Positions 1 to 9,730 of a stretch of DNA of 64,000 bases are shown one piece after another (the first letter of the stretch is position 1; each line of letters opens with the position of its first letter). The notes below the pieces were generated by a model that ran no database searches, was not told the DNA's origin, and saw only the letters and a list, made by a program, of their open reading frames with translations. The translations under genes were made by a program, and so were the position numbers. Origin of the DNA: Roseicyclus sp. (lineage in GTDB: Bacteria > Pseudomonadota > Alphaproteobacteria > Rhodobacterales > Rhodobacteraceae); NCBI RefSeq assembly GCF_018402035.1, contig NZ_JAGYJN010000002.1, positions 310,001 to 374,000 on the forward strand, read 5' to 3'.

Positions 1-216
1 ACCAGCCACGCGGAAGGCCACGCCGTGGCACAGCGCGCCATCGGCCCGATCAAGCGCCAGCACCAAACCCGGCGCGTCAACCGTGCCGCGATGATGGATC
101 GAGGTCATGCAAAAGCTCCGCCGCCAGCCATGCAGGCAGGCTTGGCGTGTTTCGGCCACGGCAAAACCGGGGTTCCACAAAAGCGAGCCATAGCCGAAAA
201 CCCAAAGATCCTTCAT
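1..216 (-). CDS. ChaC-like gamma-glutamylcyclotransferase, 3' part outside window
   Basis: Only the first 72 codons lie in the window; the gene runs off the left edge. The N-terminus reads MKDLWVFGYGSLLWNPGF, the YGSL motif that binds the gamma-glutamyl group in the ChaC/GGCT fold, followed by a Trp-Arg-Arg and an Arg-Gly-Thr as in ChaC proteins. The family cleaves glutathione or gamma-glutamyl peptides to 5-oxoproline in the cytoplasm. I chose the ATG at 214-216 because GGGAG sits about nine bases upstream; an in-frame ATG six codons earlier (232-234) is possible. It is divergent from the DUF2125 gene across a 75-bp gap that must hold both promoters. Confidence 0.85.
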   Translation of the reverse strand, partial: MKDLWVFGYGSLLWNPGFAVAETRQACLHGWRRSFCMTSIHHRGTVDAPGLVLALDRADGALCHGVAFRVAG

Positions 217-291
217 GCCCGCATTCTCCCGCATGGTCAGCAGCACTCGGCGCGGCTATACCCAAAGCGGCGCAGCGGCGGTAGGTGGTGC

Positions 292-1293
292 ATGAAGCGG
301 ATTTTGGGCATTTTGGCGGTCATCGGCACGCTTTGCGTAGCCGCTTGGTTCGGTTGGGCCGCATTCAGCAAACACGCAATCGAAAGCTGGTTCGCCGCGC
401 GCTTGGCCGAGGGCTGGCAGGTTACAGCCGATGATGTCACCGTCACCGGCTTTCCCCTATCCTTCGAGACGCGGCTGACAGGGGTCATGCTGGCCGATCC
501 CGCAACCGGGCTGGCATGGACGGCCCCCGATTTCACCCTGCGCTACCCGTCATGGGATCTGTCGCAGATTACGGCAATCTGGCCCCAAAGCCATATGATC
601 GCCTCACCCGATGAGCGGCTGACGATCAGCGCTGATACGCTTTCCTCCACCCTTGATGTCAGGCCCAGCGCGCGCATGGCGCTCGACGCATCGCAAACCC
701 GGATGCAGGGGCTTGCCATCACCAGCTCGCTTGGCTGGCAAAGCCAACTTGCCCAAGGTCAGATCGACATGATCCGGCAAACCGGGACCGAGGCGCGCTA
801 TGATATGCGGTTTTCGGCCAGCGATCTGGTGCCTGCCGAACAGGTGGCAAAGCTGCTCGATCCGGCGGGCGTGTTACCCCCAGCGATCCCTGTGGTCAGC
901 GCCGCCGCAGTGGTCGATTTCGACCGCCCATGGGATATCGGCGCGATCGAGGATATCCGCCCACAACCCACCCGCATCGCCCTGTCCGAGGCGCGCGCCG
1001 AATGGGGCGCTTTGATGCTGCGCCTGTCCGGCACGCTCGATATCGACGCCGAGGGGCGCCCCACGGGCGAGGTCGCGATCCGGGCGCAGAATTGGCCCGA
1101 AATGCTGGCCATGGCCGAGCGCGCCGGGCTCTTGCCGCCGGGGTTGCGCCCGACGGTCGAAAGCGCGCTTGGCTTCTTAGCGGGGTTGTCGGGGCGGCGC
1201 GAAGACCTTGATGTCAACTTGCGGTTCGATCAGGGGTTCGTGTTTCTCGGCCCCCTGCCCGTGGGTGAAGGGCCAAGGATCAGGCTCCGCTAG
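292..1293 (+). CDS. DUF2125 domain-containing protein
   Basis: A 333-residue protein beginning MKRILGILAVIGTLCVAAWF, a single N-terminal membrane or signal segment, followed by a long beta-rich periplasmic-looking region with repeated short hydrophobic/polar alternation. Length and pattern fit the alphaproteobacterial DUF2125 family, whose function is not known. The reading frame is open further upstream to position 25, but that part overlaps the divergent ChaC-like gene and is not protein-like, so the ATG at 292 behind GGTGG is taken. Likely anchored in the inner membrane with a periplasmic domain. Family assignment is from overall pattern, not a catalytic motif. Confidence 0.75.
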   Translation: MKRILGILAVIGTLCVAAWFGWAAFSKHAIESWFAARLAEGWQVTADDVTVTGFPLSFETRLTGVMLADPATGLAWTAPDFTLRYPSWDLSQITAIWPQSHMIASPDERLTISADTLSSTLDVRPSARMALDASQTRMQGLAITSSLGWQSQLAQGQIDMIRQTGTEARYDMRFSASDLVPAEQVAKLLDPAGVLPPAIPVVSAAAVVDFDRPWDIGAIEDIRPQPTRIALSEARAEWGALMLRLSGTLDIDAEGRPTGEVAIRAQNWPEMLAMAERAGLLPPGLRPTVESALGFLAGLSGRREDLDVNLRFDQGFVFLGPLPVGEGPRIRLR

Positions 1294-1361
1294 GCGCACG
1301 CGCCGCAGGCGCCAGCCACGGGAAATCTCGAGATTTCCGCCCCCACCCTCGCCGTCCTGCC

Positions 1362-2264
1362 CTAACGGCAAAACGCCCCGCCGCGATGGCGCGCAACGTC
1401 GAAATGAAAATGGTCGCGATGAAAGCGGTCAGACTCCGGCCCCAGCACCGTGCCAAAGGGCCCACAGGCCCCGCGATGCAGGTCGCGCAAAATCCGCCCC
1501 TCGCGCCGCGTGCGCCAATCGCTGAGCACCGTCAACTCGCTGCCATCGGCCAGCCCGATGCCCGTGATGTCGATGGCATTGCCGCGCCCATGCTCGGATA
1601 TCCGCGCGCCGGCTTGGTTGTTGCGTGTCCGGCAGGCGTAAGAGGCCACCACGCGCAGCGACCGCACGCCGCCACCATAGCGGCCCACATCGGGGACAAG
1701 ACTTTGGCGCACCCATTGTTGCAACGCGCGCGCCGTCTCGCAGTTCAGCGTCGCGGGTGTGCTGAGCGTGATGCCATCAACCTCGCGCAGGCGGATGGGT
1801 TCGGCGATCCCGCACCCATTTCGCGTTGCCCGGATCGGCGCAAGCCTATCGCCGACCAGACCGCGCTGACCGCAAAGCCGCCCGCGCTGGACGCTCGCCA
1901 CCACCGAGGCCGAGGCCGCGGCCGCGCTTGGACGCGCAAGGCCCGATGGGCGCAGGTTGGGGCGCAATGACCGCGCAACGGCCAGCGCCGTGGCACCCGC
2001 GACCACCCTTGGGGGCATGCGCTGCGGCTGAGCTTGGGTTGGCCGCACAAACGGCCTGATCGAGCGTCCCGGCGCATTGGCCCCGGCCAGCACGGCAATA
2101 CGCGCCAACGCGGGGCTTTGCGCAGGCGCAACACCAACGGACATGCCCGCGCCAACACCAGGGCGTAATTCAGGGCGGGGCGACCGATCAGGTGCATTGG
2201 CCATCAACGGATGTGCCACCAAGACCGCAAGCGCGAGCGCTGCGTATCTTGCCAACCGCCTCAC
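1362..2264 (-). CDS. Extensin-like C-terminal domain protein, secreted
   Basis: 300 residues with a signal peptide (residues 1 to about 22), a low-complexity Arg/Pro/Ala-rich linker to about residue 110, then an extensin-like C-terminal domain. Visible family marks are LCGQRGLVGDRL, the ISEHGRGNAIDI segment and the C-terminal DHFHFD; these resemble the zinc-ligand arrangement of VanY/M15-type peptidases, so a cell-wall role is a reasonable inference. Start is GTG at 2262-2264, overlapping the tyrC stop by four bases (GTGA), so it is translationally coupled to tyrC and hisC although the biochemistry is unrelated. Confidence 0.85.
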   Translation of the reverse strand: MRRLARYAALALAVLVAHPLMANAPDRSPRPELRPGVGAGMSVGVAPAQSPALARIAVLAGANAPGRSIRPFVRPTQAQPQRMPPRVVAGATALAVARSLRPNLRPSGLARPSAAAASASVVASVQRGRLCGQRGLVGDRLAPIRATRNGCGIAEPIRLREVDGITLSTPATLNCETARALQQWVRQSLVPDVGRYGGGVRSLRVVASYACRTRNNQAGARISEHGRGNAIDITGIGLADGSELTVLSDWRTRREGRILRDLHRGACGPFGTVLGPESDRFHRDHFHFDVARHRGGAFCR

Positions 2265-3196
2265 TTTTCGAGGGTTTCGCGTTTTACCTTCACACGCCCG
2301 AAATCGGGGGCGTCCGTATCCTGACCTGCCTCGATAATGCCGCGACGAATAGCGCGAGTACGGGTAAAATACGCATGAAGGTGATCGCCATCCCCACGCC
2401 GGATGGCGCGTTGAAGGGCGAACAATTCTTCGGTGAAGCGACCCAAAATCTCAAGGGTCGCCTCTTTGTTGGTCAGGAACACATCCCGCCACATGGTCGG
2501 ATCGCTGGCCGCAATCCGGGTAAAATCGCGGAACCCCGCGGCGGAATACTTGATCACTTCGCTATCGGTCACGCGGCGCAAATCATCGGCCACGCCCACC
2601 ATCGTATAGGCGATCAAATGCGGTGTATGGCTGGTCACGGCCAAGACCAGATCATGGTGATCGGCGTCCATCTCCTCGACGCGCGCGCCGCAACCTTCCC
2701 AAAATGCACGCAGCTTGGCGGTGGCTGCGGGATCGGTATCTGCCTCGGGTGTGAGCAGCACATAGCGGTTGTCGAATAACTCGGCAAAACCTGCGCGCGG
2801 CCCGGAATGCTCGGTCCCCGCCAAAGGGTGCGCTGGCACGAAATGCACGCCTGCCGGGATATGGGGGCCGACTTGCGTGATCACATCGCGCTTGACCGAA
2901 CCCACATCGCTGACAGTCGCCCCTTGCGCCAAATGCGGCGCGATTTCAGCCGCGACCGCGCCCATGGCACCGGGCGGCACGCAGAGCACGACCAGATCGG
3001 CACCTTTGACAGCCTCAGCCGCCGTCTCAGCGATACGATCACATAACCCAATCTCGGCCGCGATGGCGCGGGTTTCGGCCGAGCGTGCAGTGCCCACGAT
3101 CTCACCCGCAAGCCCTGCGCGCCGCATGGCATGGGCCATCGAGCCCGCGATCAAGCCCAGACCGATCAGCGCGACGCGGGTGTAGATCACGCTCAT
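2261..3196 (-). CDS. tyrC: Prephenate/arogenate dehydrogenase (TyrA/TyrC family)
   Basis: 311 residues starting with a Rossmann NAD(P)-binding loop, [17 protein letters not shown], and containing [21 protein letters not shown] and the SHTPHLIAY segment of TyrA dehydrogenases. It oxidatively decarboxylates prephenate or arogenate in tyrosine biosynthesis. No chorismate mutase or ACT domain is present, which fits the short alphaproteobacterial cyclohexadienyl dehydrogenases. It overlaps hisC by four bases (ATGA) upstream and the extensin-like gene downstream. The hisC neighbour probably supplies the aromatic transamination step as well as the histidine one. Confidence 0.93.
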   Translation of the reverse strand: MSVIYTRVALIGLGLIAGSMAHAMRRAGLAGEIVGTARSAETRAIAAEIGLCDRIAETAAEAVKGADLVVLCVPPGAMGAVAAEIAPHLAQGATVSDVGSVKRDVITQVGPHIPAGVHFVPAHPLAGTEHSGPRAGFAELFDNRYVLLTPEADTDPAATAKLRAFWEGCGARVEEMDADHHDLVLAVTSHTPHLIAYTMVGVADDLRRVTDSEVIKYSAAGFRDFTRIAASDPTMWRDVFLTNKEATLEILGRFTEELFALQRAIRRGDGDHLHAYFTRTRAIRRGIIEAGQDTDAPDFGRVKVKRETLEK

Positions 3197-4278
3197 ACCG
3201 CGCCCCTGAATGCGGCCAATGCCGCCAAGACGCGATCATTATCGGCCACCTGCCCAACAGTGATACGCAGCGCATTGGCAAAGCCGTAGTTCTTGGGATG
3301 ACGCACGATGATCCCTTGCCCCTTCAAATACGCATCAGCGCCCAGCGCCGTACCCTCATCGGCGAAACGGGCCAGCACGAAATTGGCGTGGCTGTCATCA
3401 CAAGCGATGCCCAACTGGCGCAAACCACCCACCAGCCGCGCACGTTCGTCGGCATTGACGCGCAGACATTCGGCCACCCATGCGCGATCACCAATCGCGG
3501 CCTCCGCACCCGCAAGCGCCACACCCGACAGGTTGAAGGGGCCGCGAATACGGTTCAGTACATCGATGATCGCGCGCGGGCCATAGCCATAGCCCACACG
3601 CAGCCCGCCCAAGCCGTAAGCCTTGGAAAAGGTCCGCGTCATCATGACATTGGCGCGGCTGCCTGCAAGCGCCGCACCGCCATCATAGCCATCAACGAAT
3701 TCTGCATAGGCTCCGTCGAGCACCAAGATACAGCTTTCCGGCAGCCCATCGGCCAGCCGCGTGATCTGATCCATGCCCAAAAAGGTCGCCGTGGGATTGG
3801 CGGGGTTGGCGATAAAGACCAGCGCCGTATCCGGCCCGGCACGATCGAGGATTGCATCAACATCGACGATGCGCTCGCGTTCCGGCACCTCGACGGGCGT
3901 GGCACCCGCGGCCAGCGCGCTGATGCGGTACATGGCAAAGCCATGCTCGGTATGCATCACCTCCAGCCCCGGCCCGGCATAGGCTTGGCACAGGAAATGG
4001 ATGATCTCATCGGAACCCACGCCACAGATGATCCGATCCGCATCCAATCCCTCGACCGCCGCAATCGCTGCGCGCAAGGTGCCATGATCGGTCGATGGGT
4101 AGCGATGGCTGTCGCCCAGCGCCCCCGCCATGGCCGCCACGGCCTTGGGCGATGGGCCAAAGGGGTTTTCGTTGGAACTCAGCTTCAGCGGTTCGGCATG
4201 GCCCGCCAATGCCGATTGCCCGCCCTGATACAGCGCGATCTCAAGGATACCGGGTTGTGGGCGGATCGGGGCGGACAT
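3193..4278 (-). CDS. hisC: Histidinol-phosphate / aromatic aminotransferase
   Basis: 361 residues of a class I/II PLP-dependent aminotransferase. The PLP lysine is K219 in [30 protein letters not shown] near the N-terminus and VLDGAYAEF before the lysine are HisC hallmarks. It transaminates histidinol phosphate and, judged from its coupling to tyrC, perhaps phenylpyruvate or prephenate too. The open frame extends to 4713, but that extension runs antisense-like through priA, so the ATG at 4276-4278 ([10 protein letters not shown]) is used; no strong Shine-Dalgarno is visible there. First gene of the hisC-tyrC-extensin group. Confidence 0.93.
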   Translation of the reverse strand: MSAPIRPQPGILEIALYQGGQSALAGHAEPLKLSSNENPFGPSPKAVAAMAGALGDSHRYPSTDHGTLRAAIAAVEGLDADRIICGVGSDEIIHFLCQAYAGPGLEVMHTEHGFAMYRISALAAGATPVEVPERERIVDVDAILDRAGPDTALVFIANPANPTATFLGMDQITRLADGLPESCILVLDGAYAEFVDGYDGGAALAGSRANVMMTRTFSKAYGLGGLRVGYGYGPRAIIDVLNRIRGPFNLSGVALAGAEAAIGDRAWVAECLRVNADERARLVGGLRQLGIACDDSHANFVLARFADEGTALGADAYLKGQGIIVRHPKNYGFANALRITVGQVADNDRVLAALAAFRGAV

Positions 4279-4345
4279 GGGATGCACCGGGCTTGGGTTG
4301 TTGCCGAAATTCTCTAGCGGGCTTCGCGGGATATGAAAACCGCAA

Positions 4346-6538
4346 TCAGTAAAAGCTTTGCGGGTCGATATCGACCGCCAGTCGCAGCTTGGCGCTTTGC
4401 CTGATTGGCGCAATCCATTGCGCAATGGCCGCTTGCAGCGCCGCGCCCTTGGGGGCCTTGACCAAAAGCCGCACCCGGTGGCGACCGCGCACCCGCGCGA
4501 TGGGTGCAGGTGCCGGCCCATAGACCATGGCACCGACCGCGCGCAGCGCGCCATCATTGCGCGCAAGCCTTGTGCCCAGATCAAAGGCCGCCGTGGCATC
4601 ATCACCCGAGATGATGACACCTGCGAGCCGCCCATATGGGGGCATGCCTGTTGCCTCGCGCTCGGCGGCCTCGGCGCGCCAAAACCCTTCCTCATCGCCT
4701 GACAGGATCGCACGGATCACCGGGTGTTCGGGTTGGAAACTTTGCAACAGCGCCAGCCCCGGCGCCTCGGCCCGCCCGGCCCGACCCGAGACCTGCCGCA
4801 TCAACTGAAAGGTCCGCTCGGCTGCGCGCAGATCGCTGCCCTGCAGCCCCAGATCGGCATCGATCACGCCGACCAGCGTCAGGCGCGGGAAATTATGCCC
4901 CTTGGCCACAAGCTGGGTGCCGATGATGATATCGGTCTGGCCACAAGCGATCTCTTCGATCTGCGCCTTCAGCGCGCGGGCAGAGCCGAACAGATCGGAT
5001 GACAGGATCGCCAGCTTGGCATCCGGGAAAACCCGCGCGGCTTCTTCGGCGATGCGCTCGACCCCCGGCCCGATGGCGGCCATCTTGCCGGTCACACCAC
5101 AAGATGGGCAAGTCTCGGGCAGGGGTTTTGTCTCGCCGCATTGATGACAGACCAGCCGCTTTTGAAAACGATGCTCGACCATGCGCGCATCGCAGTGATC
5201 GCAGCCCACCTGCACCCCGCAGGCCCGACAGAGCGTGACCGGCGCATAGCCGCGACGGTTGAGAAACAACAGCGCCTGCTCGCCGCGCTCCAGCCGCGCG
5301 CGCACCTCGGCCTGTAGGGTGGGTGAAACCCACGCCTGCCCCGGCAAATTCTCGGCCCGCATGTCGATGGCGCGCATCTGTGGCAAGACCGCCGCACCAA
5401 AGCGCGCGCGCAGATCAAGGCGCGTGTATTTGCCCGCCTGCGCATTAGCCCAGCTTTCCAGCGATGGCGTGGCGGATGCCAACACCACCTGCGCGCTGTT
5501 GAGCGAGGCGCGCAGCACCGTCATATCGCGCGCATTGTAAAGCGCGCCCTCCTCTTGCTTATAAGAGCTGTCATGTTCTTCATCGACCACGATCAGCCCC
5601 AGATCGCGGAAAGGCAAAAACAGCGCCGAGCGCGCGCCGACGATCAACTGCGCCTCGCCTTGTCCGATCATACGCCACGCCCGGCGGCGTTCGGTCATGG
5701 TGACGCCTGAATGCCATTCGGCGGGCTTTGCGCCAAACCGCGCCTCGACCCGGTGCAGGAATTCCGAGGTCAGCGCGATCTCGGGCAAAAGCACCAGCGC
5801 CTGCCGCCCCGCCCGCAAGCAATCGGCCACCGCCTCAAGATAAACCTCGGTCTTGCCTGAGCCTGTCACACCTTTGAGCAGCGTGGTGCCGTAGCGACCG
5901 CTTCGCACGGCCAGACGCAGCGCATCTGCGGCGGCCTGTTGATCCTCGGTCAGGGGCTTGCCGGGCCGTTCGGGATCGAGTGGCAAAAAGGGCGCATCGC
6001 GCGGCGTGTCAATCTCGACCACCGCACCTTGGGCGGCCAAGCCCTTGACGACCGAGGCGGTGACACCCGCCAAATCGGCCAATTCTTTCAGCGTAAAGCC
6101 AAGCCCGCCATATTCGACCAGCGTAGCGATGACGCGCGCGCGCGCATCAGTCATGCGGTCGGGCTGGGCTTGGCCCAAGCGGTAAATCTTGCGCATCGAT
6201 GGGGGGTCGGACAGCCCCGGCACCCGTGTGGCCAGCCGCAACATCTGCGACAAGGGCGTAAGCGTATAGGCCCCTGCTTTTTCAAGGAAAACCCGCAACT
6301 CCTCGCGCATGGGGGCGGCGTCAAGCACGCGGGCGATGGCACGGATCTTGGCCGCATCCCAATCGCCGCGACCCGGCCCCCAGACCACGCCCAACACCTT
6401 GCGCGGCCCAAGCGGCACCTCGACAAATGCGCCCAAGAAACAGCCCCCCTGCGGCGCACGGTAATCCAGCACCCGGTCAATCGGCTCGGGCGTGAGGACA
6501 CCGACAAGGGTGCCTTCCTCGAAATAGCTGTCGGTCAT
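4346..6538 (-). CDS. priA: Primosomal protein N' (replication restart helicase)
   Basis: 730 residues, the usual length. An N-terminal DNA-binding region is followed by a superfamily 2 helicase core: Walker A GVTGSGKT at 223-230, DEEH at 319-322, then the SATPS motif. The zinc module has four Cys pairs (CRAC, CDHC, CHQC, CPSC) in the middle of the second helicase lobe, and the QVSGRAGR motif VI follows. PriA reloads the replisome at stalled forks. The gene is divergent from the transaldolase gene, with a 75-bp shared upstream region. Confidence 0.97.
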   Translation of the reverse strand: MTDSYFEEGTLVGVLTPEPIDRVLDYRAPQGGCFLGAFVEVPLGPRKVLGVVWGPGRGDWDAAKIRAIARVLDAAPMREELRVFLEKAGAYTLTPLSQMLRLATRVPGLSDPPSMRKIYRLGQAQPDRMTDARARVIATLVEYGGLGFTLKELADLAGVTASVVKGLAAQGAVVEIDTPRDAPFLPLDPERPGKPLTEDQQAAADALRLAVRSGRYGTTLLKGVTGSGKTEVYLEAVADCLRAGRQALVLLPEIALTSEFLHRVEARFGAKPAEWHSGVTMTERRRAWRMIGQGEAQLIVGARSALFLPFRDLGLIVVDEEHDSSYKQEEGALYNARDMTVLRASLNSAQVVLASATPSLESWANAQAGKYTRLDLRARFGAAVLPQMRAIDMRAENLPGQAWVSPTLQAEVRARLERGEQALLFLNRRGYAPVTLCRACGVQVGCDHCDARMVEHRFQKRLVCHQCGETKPLPETCPSCGVTGKMAAIGPGVERIAEEAARVFPDAKLAILSSDLFGSARALKAQIEEIACGQTDIIIGTQLVAKGHNFPRLTLVGVIDADLGLQGSDLRAAERTFQLMRQVSGRAGRAEAPGLALLQSFQPEHPVIRAILSGDEEGFWRAEAAEREATGMPPYGRLAGVIISGDDATAAFDLGTRLARNDGALRAVGAMVYGPAPAPIARVRGRHRVRLLVKAPKGAALQAAIAQWIAPIRQSAKLRLAVDIDPQSFY

Positions 6539-6613
6539 GCCTTCCCGCCCGGGGGTCGCTGCGTTAGAAGCCTCTCAACACACCATGACCTCCGCCAGAA
6601 AGGAAGGGCCGCC

Positions 6614-7270
6614 ATGAAATTCTTTGTGGATACCGCCGATGTCGCCGCAATCCGTGAGTTGAACGATCTGGGCATGGTCGATGGGGTGACCACCAACCCC
6701 TCGATCATCGCCAAGTCAGGCCGTGACATCAAAGACGTGACCGCCGAGATCTGCGCAATGATCCCCGGCAAGCCGGTATCGGCAGAAACCGTCGCGCTCG
6801 ACGCCGCAGGCATGATCGCCGAGGGGCGCGAGTTGGCCCGCATCGCCGACAATATCGCGATCAAGGTGCCGCTGACATGGGAAGGGCTGAAAGCCTGCAA
6901 GGTGCTGACGGGCGAGGGCCGCATGGTCAATGTCACGCTGTGCTTCTCCGCCAATCAGGCGCTTTTAGCCGCCAAGGCGGGGGCGACATTCATCTCGCCC
7001 TTCGTCGGACGCCTCGATGATATCAATATCGACGGCATGGAACTGATCGCCGAGATCCGCCAGATCTATGACAATTACGATTTCCCGACCGAGATCCTTA
7101 CCGCCTCGATCCGCACCGTGAACCACATGAAAGAGGCCGCTCTTTTGGGCGCGGATGTGGCAACAGCGCCACCCGCCGTGATCAAATCCATGGCAAATCA
7201 CATCTTGACCGATAAGGGGCTGGACGCCTTTTTGCAGGATTGGGCAAAAACAGGGCAGAAAATCCTGTGA
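6614..7270 (+). CDS. fsa: Transaldolase / fructose-6-phosphate aldolase family (FSA-TalC type)
   Basis: 218 residues, the short TalC/MipB form. [10 protein letters not shown] and [13 protein letters not shown] open the barrel, and the Schiff-base lysine lies in IKVPLTWEG, followed by [11 protein letters not shown] and SPFVGRLDD. Members catalyse aldol transfer or cleavage on sugar phosphates; which of the two activities applies cannot be told from sequence alone. The start at 6614 is backed by an AAAGGAAGG ribosome site; the longer open frame from 5939 overlaps priA and is rejected. It is followed by the DUF484 gene 51 bases on. Confidence 0.93.
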   Translation: MKFFVDTADVAAIRELNDLGMVDGVTTNPSIIAKSGRDIKDVTAEICAMIPGKPVSAETVALDAAGMIAEGRELARIADNIAIKVPLTWEGLKACKVLTGEGRMVNVTLCFSANQALLAAKAGATFISPFVGRLDDINIDGMELIAEIRQIYDNYDFPTEILTASIRTVNHMKEAALLGADVATAPPAVIKSMANHILTDKGLDAFLQDWAKTGQKIL

Positions 7271-7321
7271 CTTTGCTGTAAGGTCCGGGCGCAACGATAA
7301 CAAAACGATGAGGCCATCCCC

Positions 7322-8053
7322 GTGAGCAGCGTTGAAGCCGACGATCTGTCCTCCCATGGTGCCGAAGACTGGCGGGCCCGGGCCATTGCGGACCCGGACC
7401 TGATCCTTGATGACCGCGACCTGATGCGCGCGCTCATCGCGGCCAATGACCGGCAGATGGGCGGCAATATCGTCGATATGCGCGGCATCGCGATGGAGCG
7501 GTTGGAAAACCGTCTGGATCGGTTGGAAGATACCCACCGTTCGGTCATCGCGGCGGCTTATGAGAATCTGGCTGGCACCAACCAGATCCACCGCGCGATT
7601 CTCAAGCTGCTTGACCAGCCCGATTTCGAAACCTTCCTCAAGGCGCTGGGGACCGATGTCGCCAGCACCCTGCGCGTGGATCGTATCAGGTTGGTTCTCG
7701 AAAGCGCCGAGGCAACAGCAACCGCCGCGCCACATGTCCAAAAGCTCGAGGATGTGCTGACCATCGTGGCACCGGGCTTTATCGAAAGCTACATCACATC
7801 GGGCCGCGCCGTGCCGCATCGTCAGGTGACGCTGCGCCAAGTGGGCGATGGCAGCACCCTGATCTTTGGCGCAGACGCCGCTTGGATCAAATCCGAGGCG
7901 CTCTTGCTGCTCGATCTGGGCGAGGGGCGCTTGCCTGCGATGTTGATCATGGGGGCCGAAGACCCACACCAATTCCGGCCAAGCCAAGGCACCGATCTGT
8001 TGACCTTTTTCGCCGGTGTGTTCGAGCGTCAGATGCGGCGCTGGCTGGGATAA
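7322..8053 (+). CDS. DUF484 family protein
   Basis: 243 residues. The N-terminal third is helical with a likely coiled coil (MERLENRLDRLEDTHRSV around residues 58-75) and the rest resembles the GAF-like fold of DUF484. The function is undefined; in many proteobacteria this gene stands directly before xerC, as here (six bases separate them). It begins with GTG at 7322, preceded by a GAGG about eight bases upstream. The arrangement suggests co-transcription with xerC rather than a shown functional link. Confidence 0.88.
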   Translation: MSSVEADDLSSHGAEDWRARAIADPDLILDDRDLMRALIAANDRQMGGNIVDMRGIAMERLENRLDRLEDTHRSVIAAAYENLAGTNQIHRAILKLLDQPDFETFLKALGTDVASTLRVDRIRLVLESAEATATAAPHVQKLEDVLTIVAPGFIESYITSGRAVPHRQVTLRQVGDGSTLIFGADAAWIKSEALLLLDLGEGRLPAMLIMGAEDPHQFRPSQGTDLLTFFAGVFERQMRRWLG

Positions 8054-8059
8054 ATCACC

Positions 8060-8983
8060 ATGACCCTCGCGCTCAGCCCCGCAGTGCGCGACCTGTTGGA
8101 AAACTGGCTGAGCCAACTGGGCAGCTTGGCAAACCGCGCCGACACCACGATCGACGCCTATGGGCGCGACCTGACCGATTTTTTGAATTTTCAGGCACAG
8201 CATGCGGGCGATATCCTCAGCCCCGCGATGCTGCGTGATCTGTCGCTGGGCGACATGCGCGCTTGGATGGCCGAGCAGCGTGGGCGCGGCGTTGGCTCTC
8301 GCTCGCTTGCGCGACGGCTTTCGGCGGTGAAATCCTTTTTCCGCTGGTGGTCTGAGCGCGACGGTTTCGATGCGACAACAATCTTGTCGATGCGCAGCCC
8401 CAAGCATGGCCGCCGCCTGCCCCGCCCGCTTTCGGTCGATGGGGCCAAGGCGCTGATCGCAGCCGTGGGCGAGAATGACGCGCGCGATTGGGTGGCCGCG
8501 CGCGATGTCGCCATCATGATGCTGCTCTATGGCTGCGGCCTACGCCGGTCCGAGGCCTTGGGCCTTGATGCCGGGGTCTTCCCTTTGTCCGACACGCTGC
8601 GCATTCGCGGCAAGGGCGGCAAAGAGCGCGAGGTGCCAGTGCTGCCCGCCACCATCGCCGCCGTCGCACGTTATCGCGCCCTTTGCCCCCATCAACTCAA
8701 CCCCGGCGCGCCGCTGTTTCGCGGTATCCGCGGCGGCCCGCTGAACCCGCGGCTTGTGGCAGGTGTGATGGAGCAGGTGCGCATGCAGCTTGGCCTGCCG
8801 GCGACGGCCACACCACATGCGCTGCGCCATAGCTTTGCCACCCATCTGCTTGATGCGGGCGGCGATCTGCGGGCGATCCAAGAATTGCTGGGCCATGCCT
8901 CGCTTTCGACGACACAGGCCTATACGGCGGTCGATACTGCCCGCCTGCTCGAAGTTTATGCCGCCGCCCACCCCAAGGCGTAG
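8060..8983 (+). CDS. xerC: Tyrosine recombinase XerC
   Basis: 307 residues with an N-terminal SAM-like DNA-binding domain (about 1-100) and a C-terminal catalytic domain. The catalytic set is visible: R162 in GCGLRRSE, K185 in RIRGKGGKER, H253 and R256 in HALRHSFATHL, H279 in LLGHASLSTTQ and the nucleophile Y288. XerC with XerD resolves chromosome dimers at dif. Placed directly after DUF484. It is a chromosomal housekeeping copy; there are no phage or integron features around it. Confidence 0.95.
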   Translation: MTLALSPAVRDLLENWLSQLGSLANRADTTIDAYGRDLTDFLNFQAQHAGDILSPAMLRDLSLGDMRAWMAEQRGRGVGSRSLARRLSAVKSFFRWWSERDGFDATTILSMRSPKHGRRLPRPLSVDGAKALIAAVGENDARDWVAARDVAIMMLLYGCGLRRSEALGLDAGVFPLSDTLRIRGKGGKEREVPVLPATIAAVARYRALCPHQLNPGAPLFRGIRGGPLNPRLVAGVMEQVRMQLGLPATATPHALRHSFATHLLDAGGDLRAIQELLGHASLSTTQAYTAVDTARLLEVYAAAHPKA

Positions 8984-9043
8984 CGTCATGAAACTGTCAC
9001 ATCTTTGGTTGCCAAGCCGCGCGGAACCCGTCATCTGACATGC

Positions 9044-9730
9044 ATGCGAATTCGGGCCTATAGCGTTCATCTCTTCACCGCCCTCGGCGCATCGCTTGCG
9101 ATGCTCGCCTTGCTGGAAGCAGCGCAGCAAGATTGGGCGATGATGACCATCTGGTTGACCGTGGCCTTTGTGGTCGACGGCATCGACGGGCCGCTGGCAC
9201 GCCGCTACGCGGTGACCGAGAATGCGCCGATCATCGACGGGGTGCTGTTGGACCTGATCGTCGATTTTCTGACTTATGTGATGATCCCGGCCTATGCGCT
9301 TTATGGCTCGGGCCTCTTGCCCGGCTGGTCAGGCTGGATCGTGGTCTTGCTGATCCCCTTCGCCTCAGCGCTCTATTTCTCCGACACGCGGATGAAGACC
9401 GAAGACAAAAGCTTTCGTGGCTTTCCCGCCTGCTGGAACATGGTTGCGCTGGCCCTTTTGGTGATCGTCCCCCCGTGGGAGGTGATCTTGGGCCTTGTCG
9501 TGGTCTTGTGCGTGGCGCAATTTCTGAACCTGAAATTCGTCCATCCCGTGCGCACCGCGCGCTGGCGGTGGCTGACACTGCCGGTGGCGCTCCTCTGGAC
9601 AGGGTCCATCGCCTTGGCGGCTTTATCGGGTTTTGCCGATAACCCGGCCTTGACCGTGGTTGTGACGGTTTGTTCTGTCTATCTGGTTCTGGCAGGCATC
9701 GCCCAGCAACTCATCCCGGCCCGCGCCTAA
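9044..9730 (+). CDS. pcs: Phosphatidylcholine synthase
   Basis: 228 residues with six to eight hydrophobic segments, and a CDP-alcohol phosphotransferase signature spread over DGIDGPLARRYAV and IIDGVLLDLIVD (D-G-x2-A-R-...-G-x3-D-x3-D). Pcs condenses CDP-diacylglycerol with choline at the inner membrane, a route typical of Alphaproteobacteria. Start taken at ATG 9044 (MRIRAYSVHLF), although the frame is open from a TTG at 9005. Its TAA overlaps the stop of the convergent suhB, so the two transcripts meet tail to tail. Confidence 0.93.
   Translation: MRIRAYSVHLFTALGASLAMLALLEAAQQDWAMMTIWLTVAFVVDGIDGPLARRYAVTENAPIIDGVLLDLIVDFLTYVMIPAYALYGSGLLPGWSGWIVVLLIPFASALYFSDTRMKTEDKSFRGFPACWNMVALALLVIVPPWEVILGLVVVLCVAQFLNLKFVHPVRTARWRWLTLPVALLWTGSIALAALSGFADNPALTVVVTVCSVYLVLAGIAQQLIPARA

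Noticed and set aside
3085-4317. Plus-strand open frame of 410 codons
   Set aside because: Antisense to hisC and tyrC; composition is His/Arg/Gln-rich and without motifs.
4279-4713. N-terminal extension of hisC
   Set aside because: Overlaps the priA 3' part and is Arg/Pro/Ser-rich; HisC proteins start near the chosen ATG.
6965-8407. Minus-strand open frame of 480 codons
   Set aside because: Antisense to the transaldolase, DUF484 and xerC genes, all recognised by motifs.
8060-8983. Tyrosine recombinase as sign of an integrated element
   Set aside because: It is the housekeeping XerC with DUF484 in front; no att repeats, tRNA or phage genes nearby.
8988-9038. A 16-codon open frame between xerC and pcs
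   Set aside because: Too short, no ribosome site and no family; probably leader sequence.
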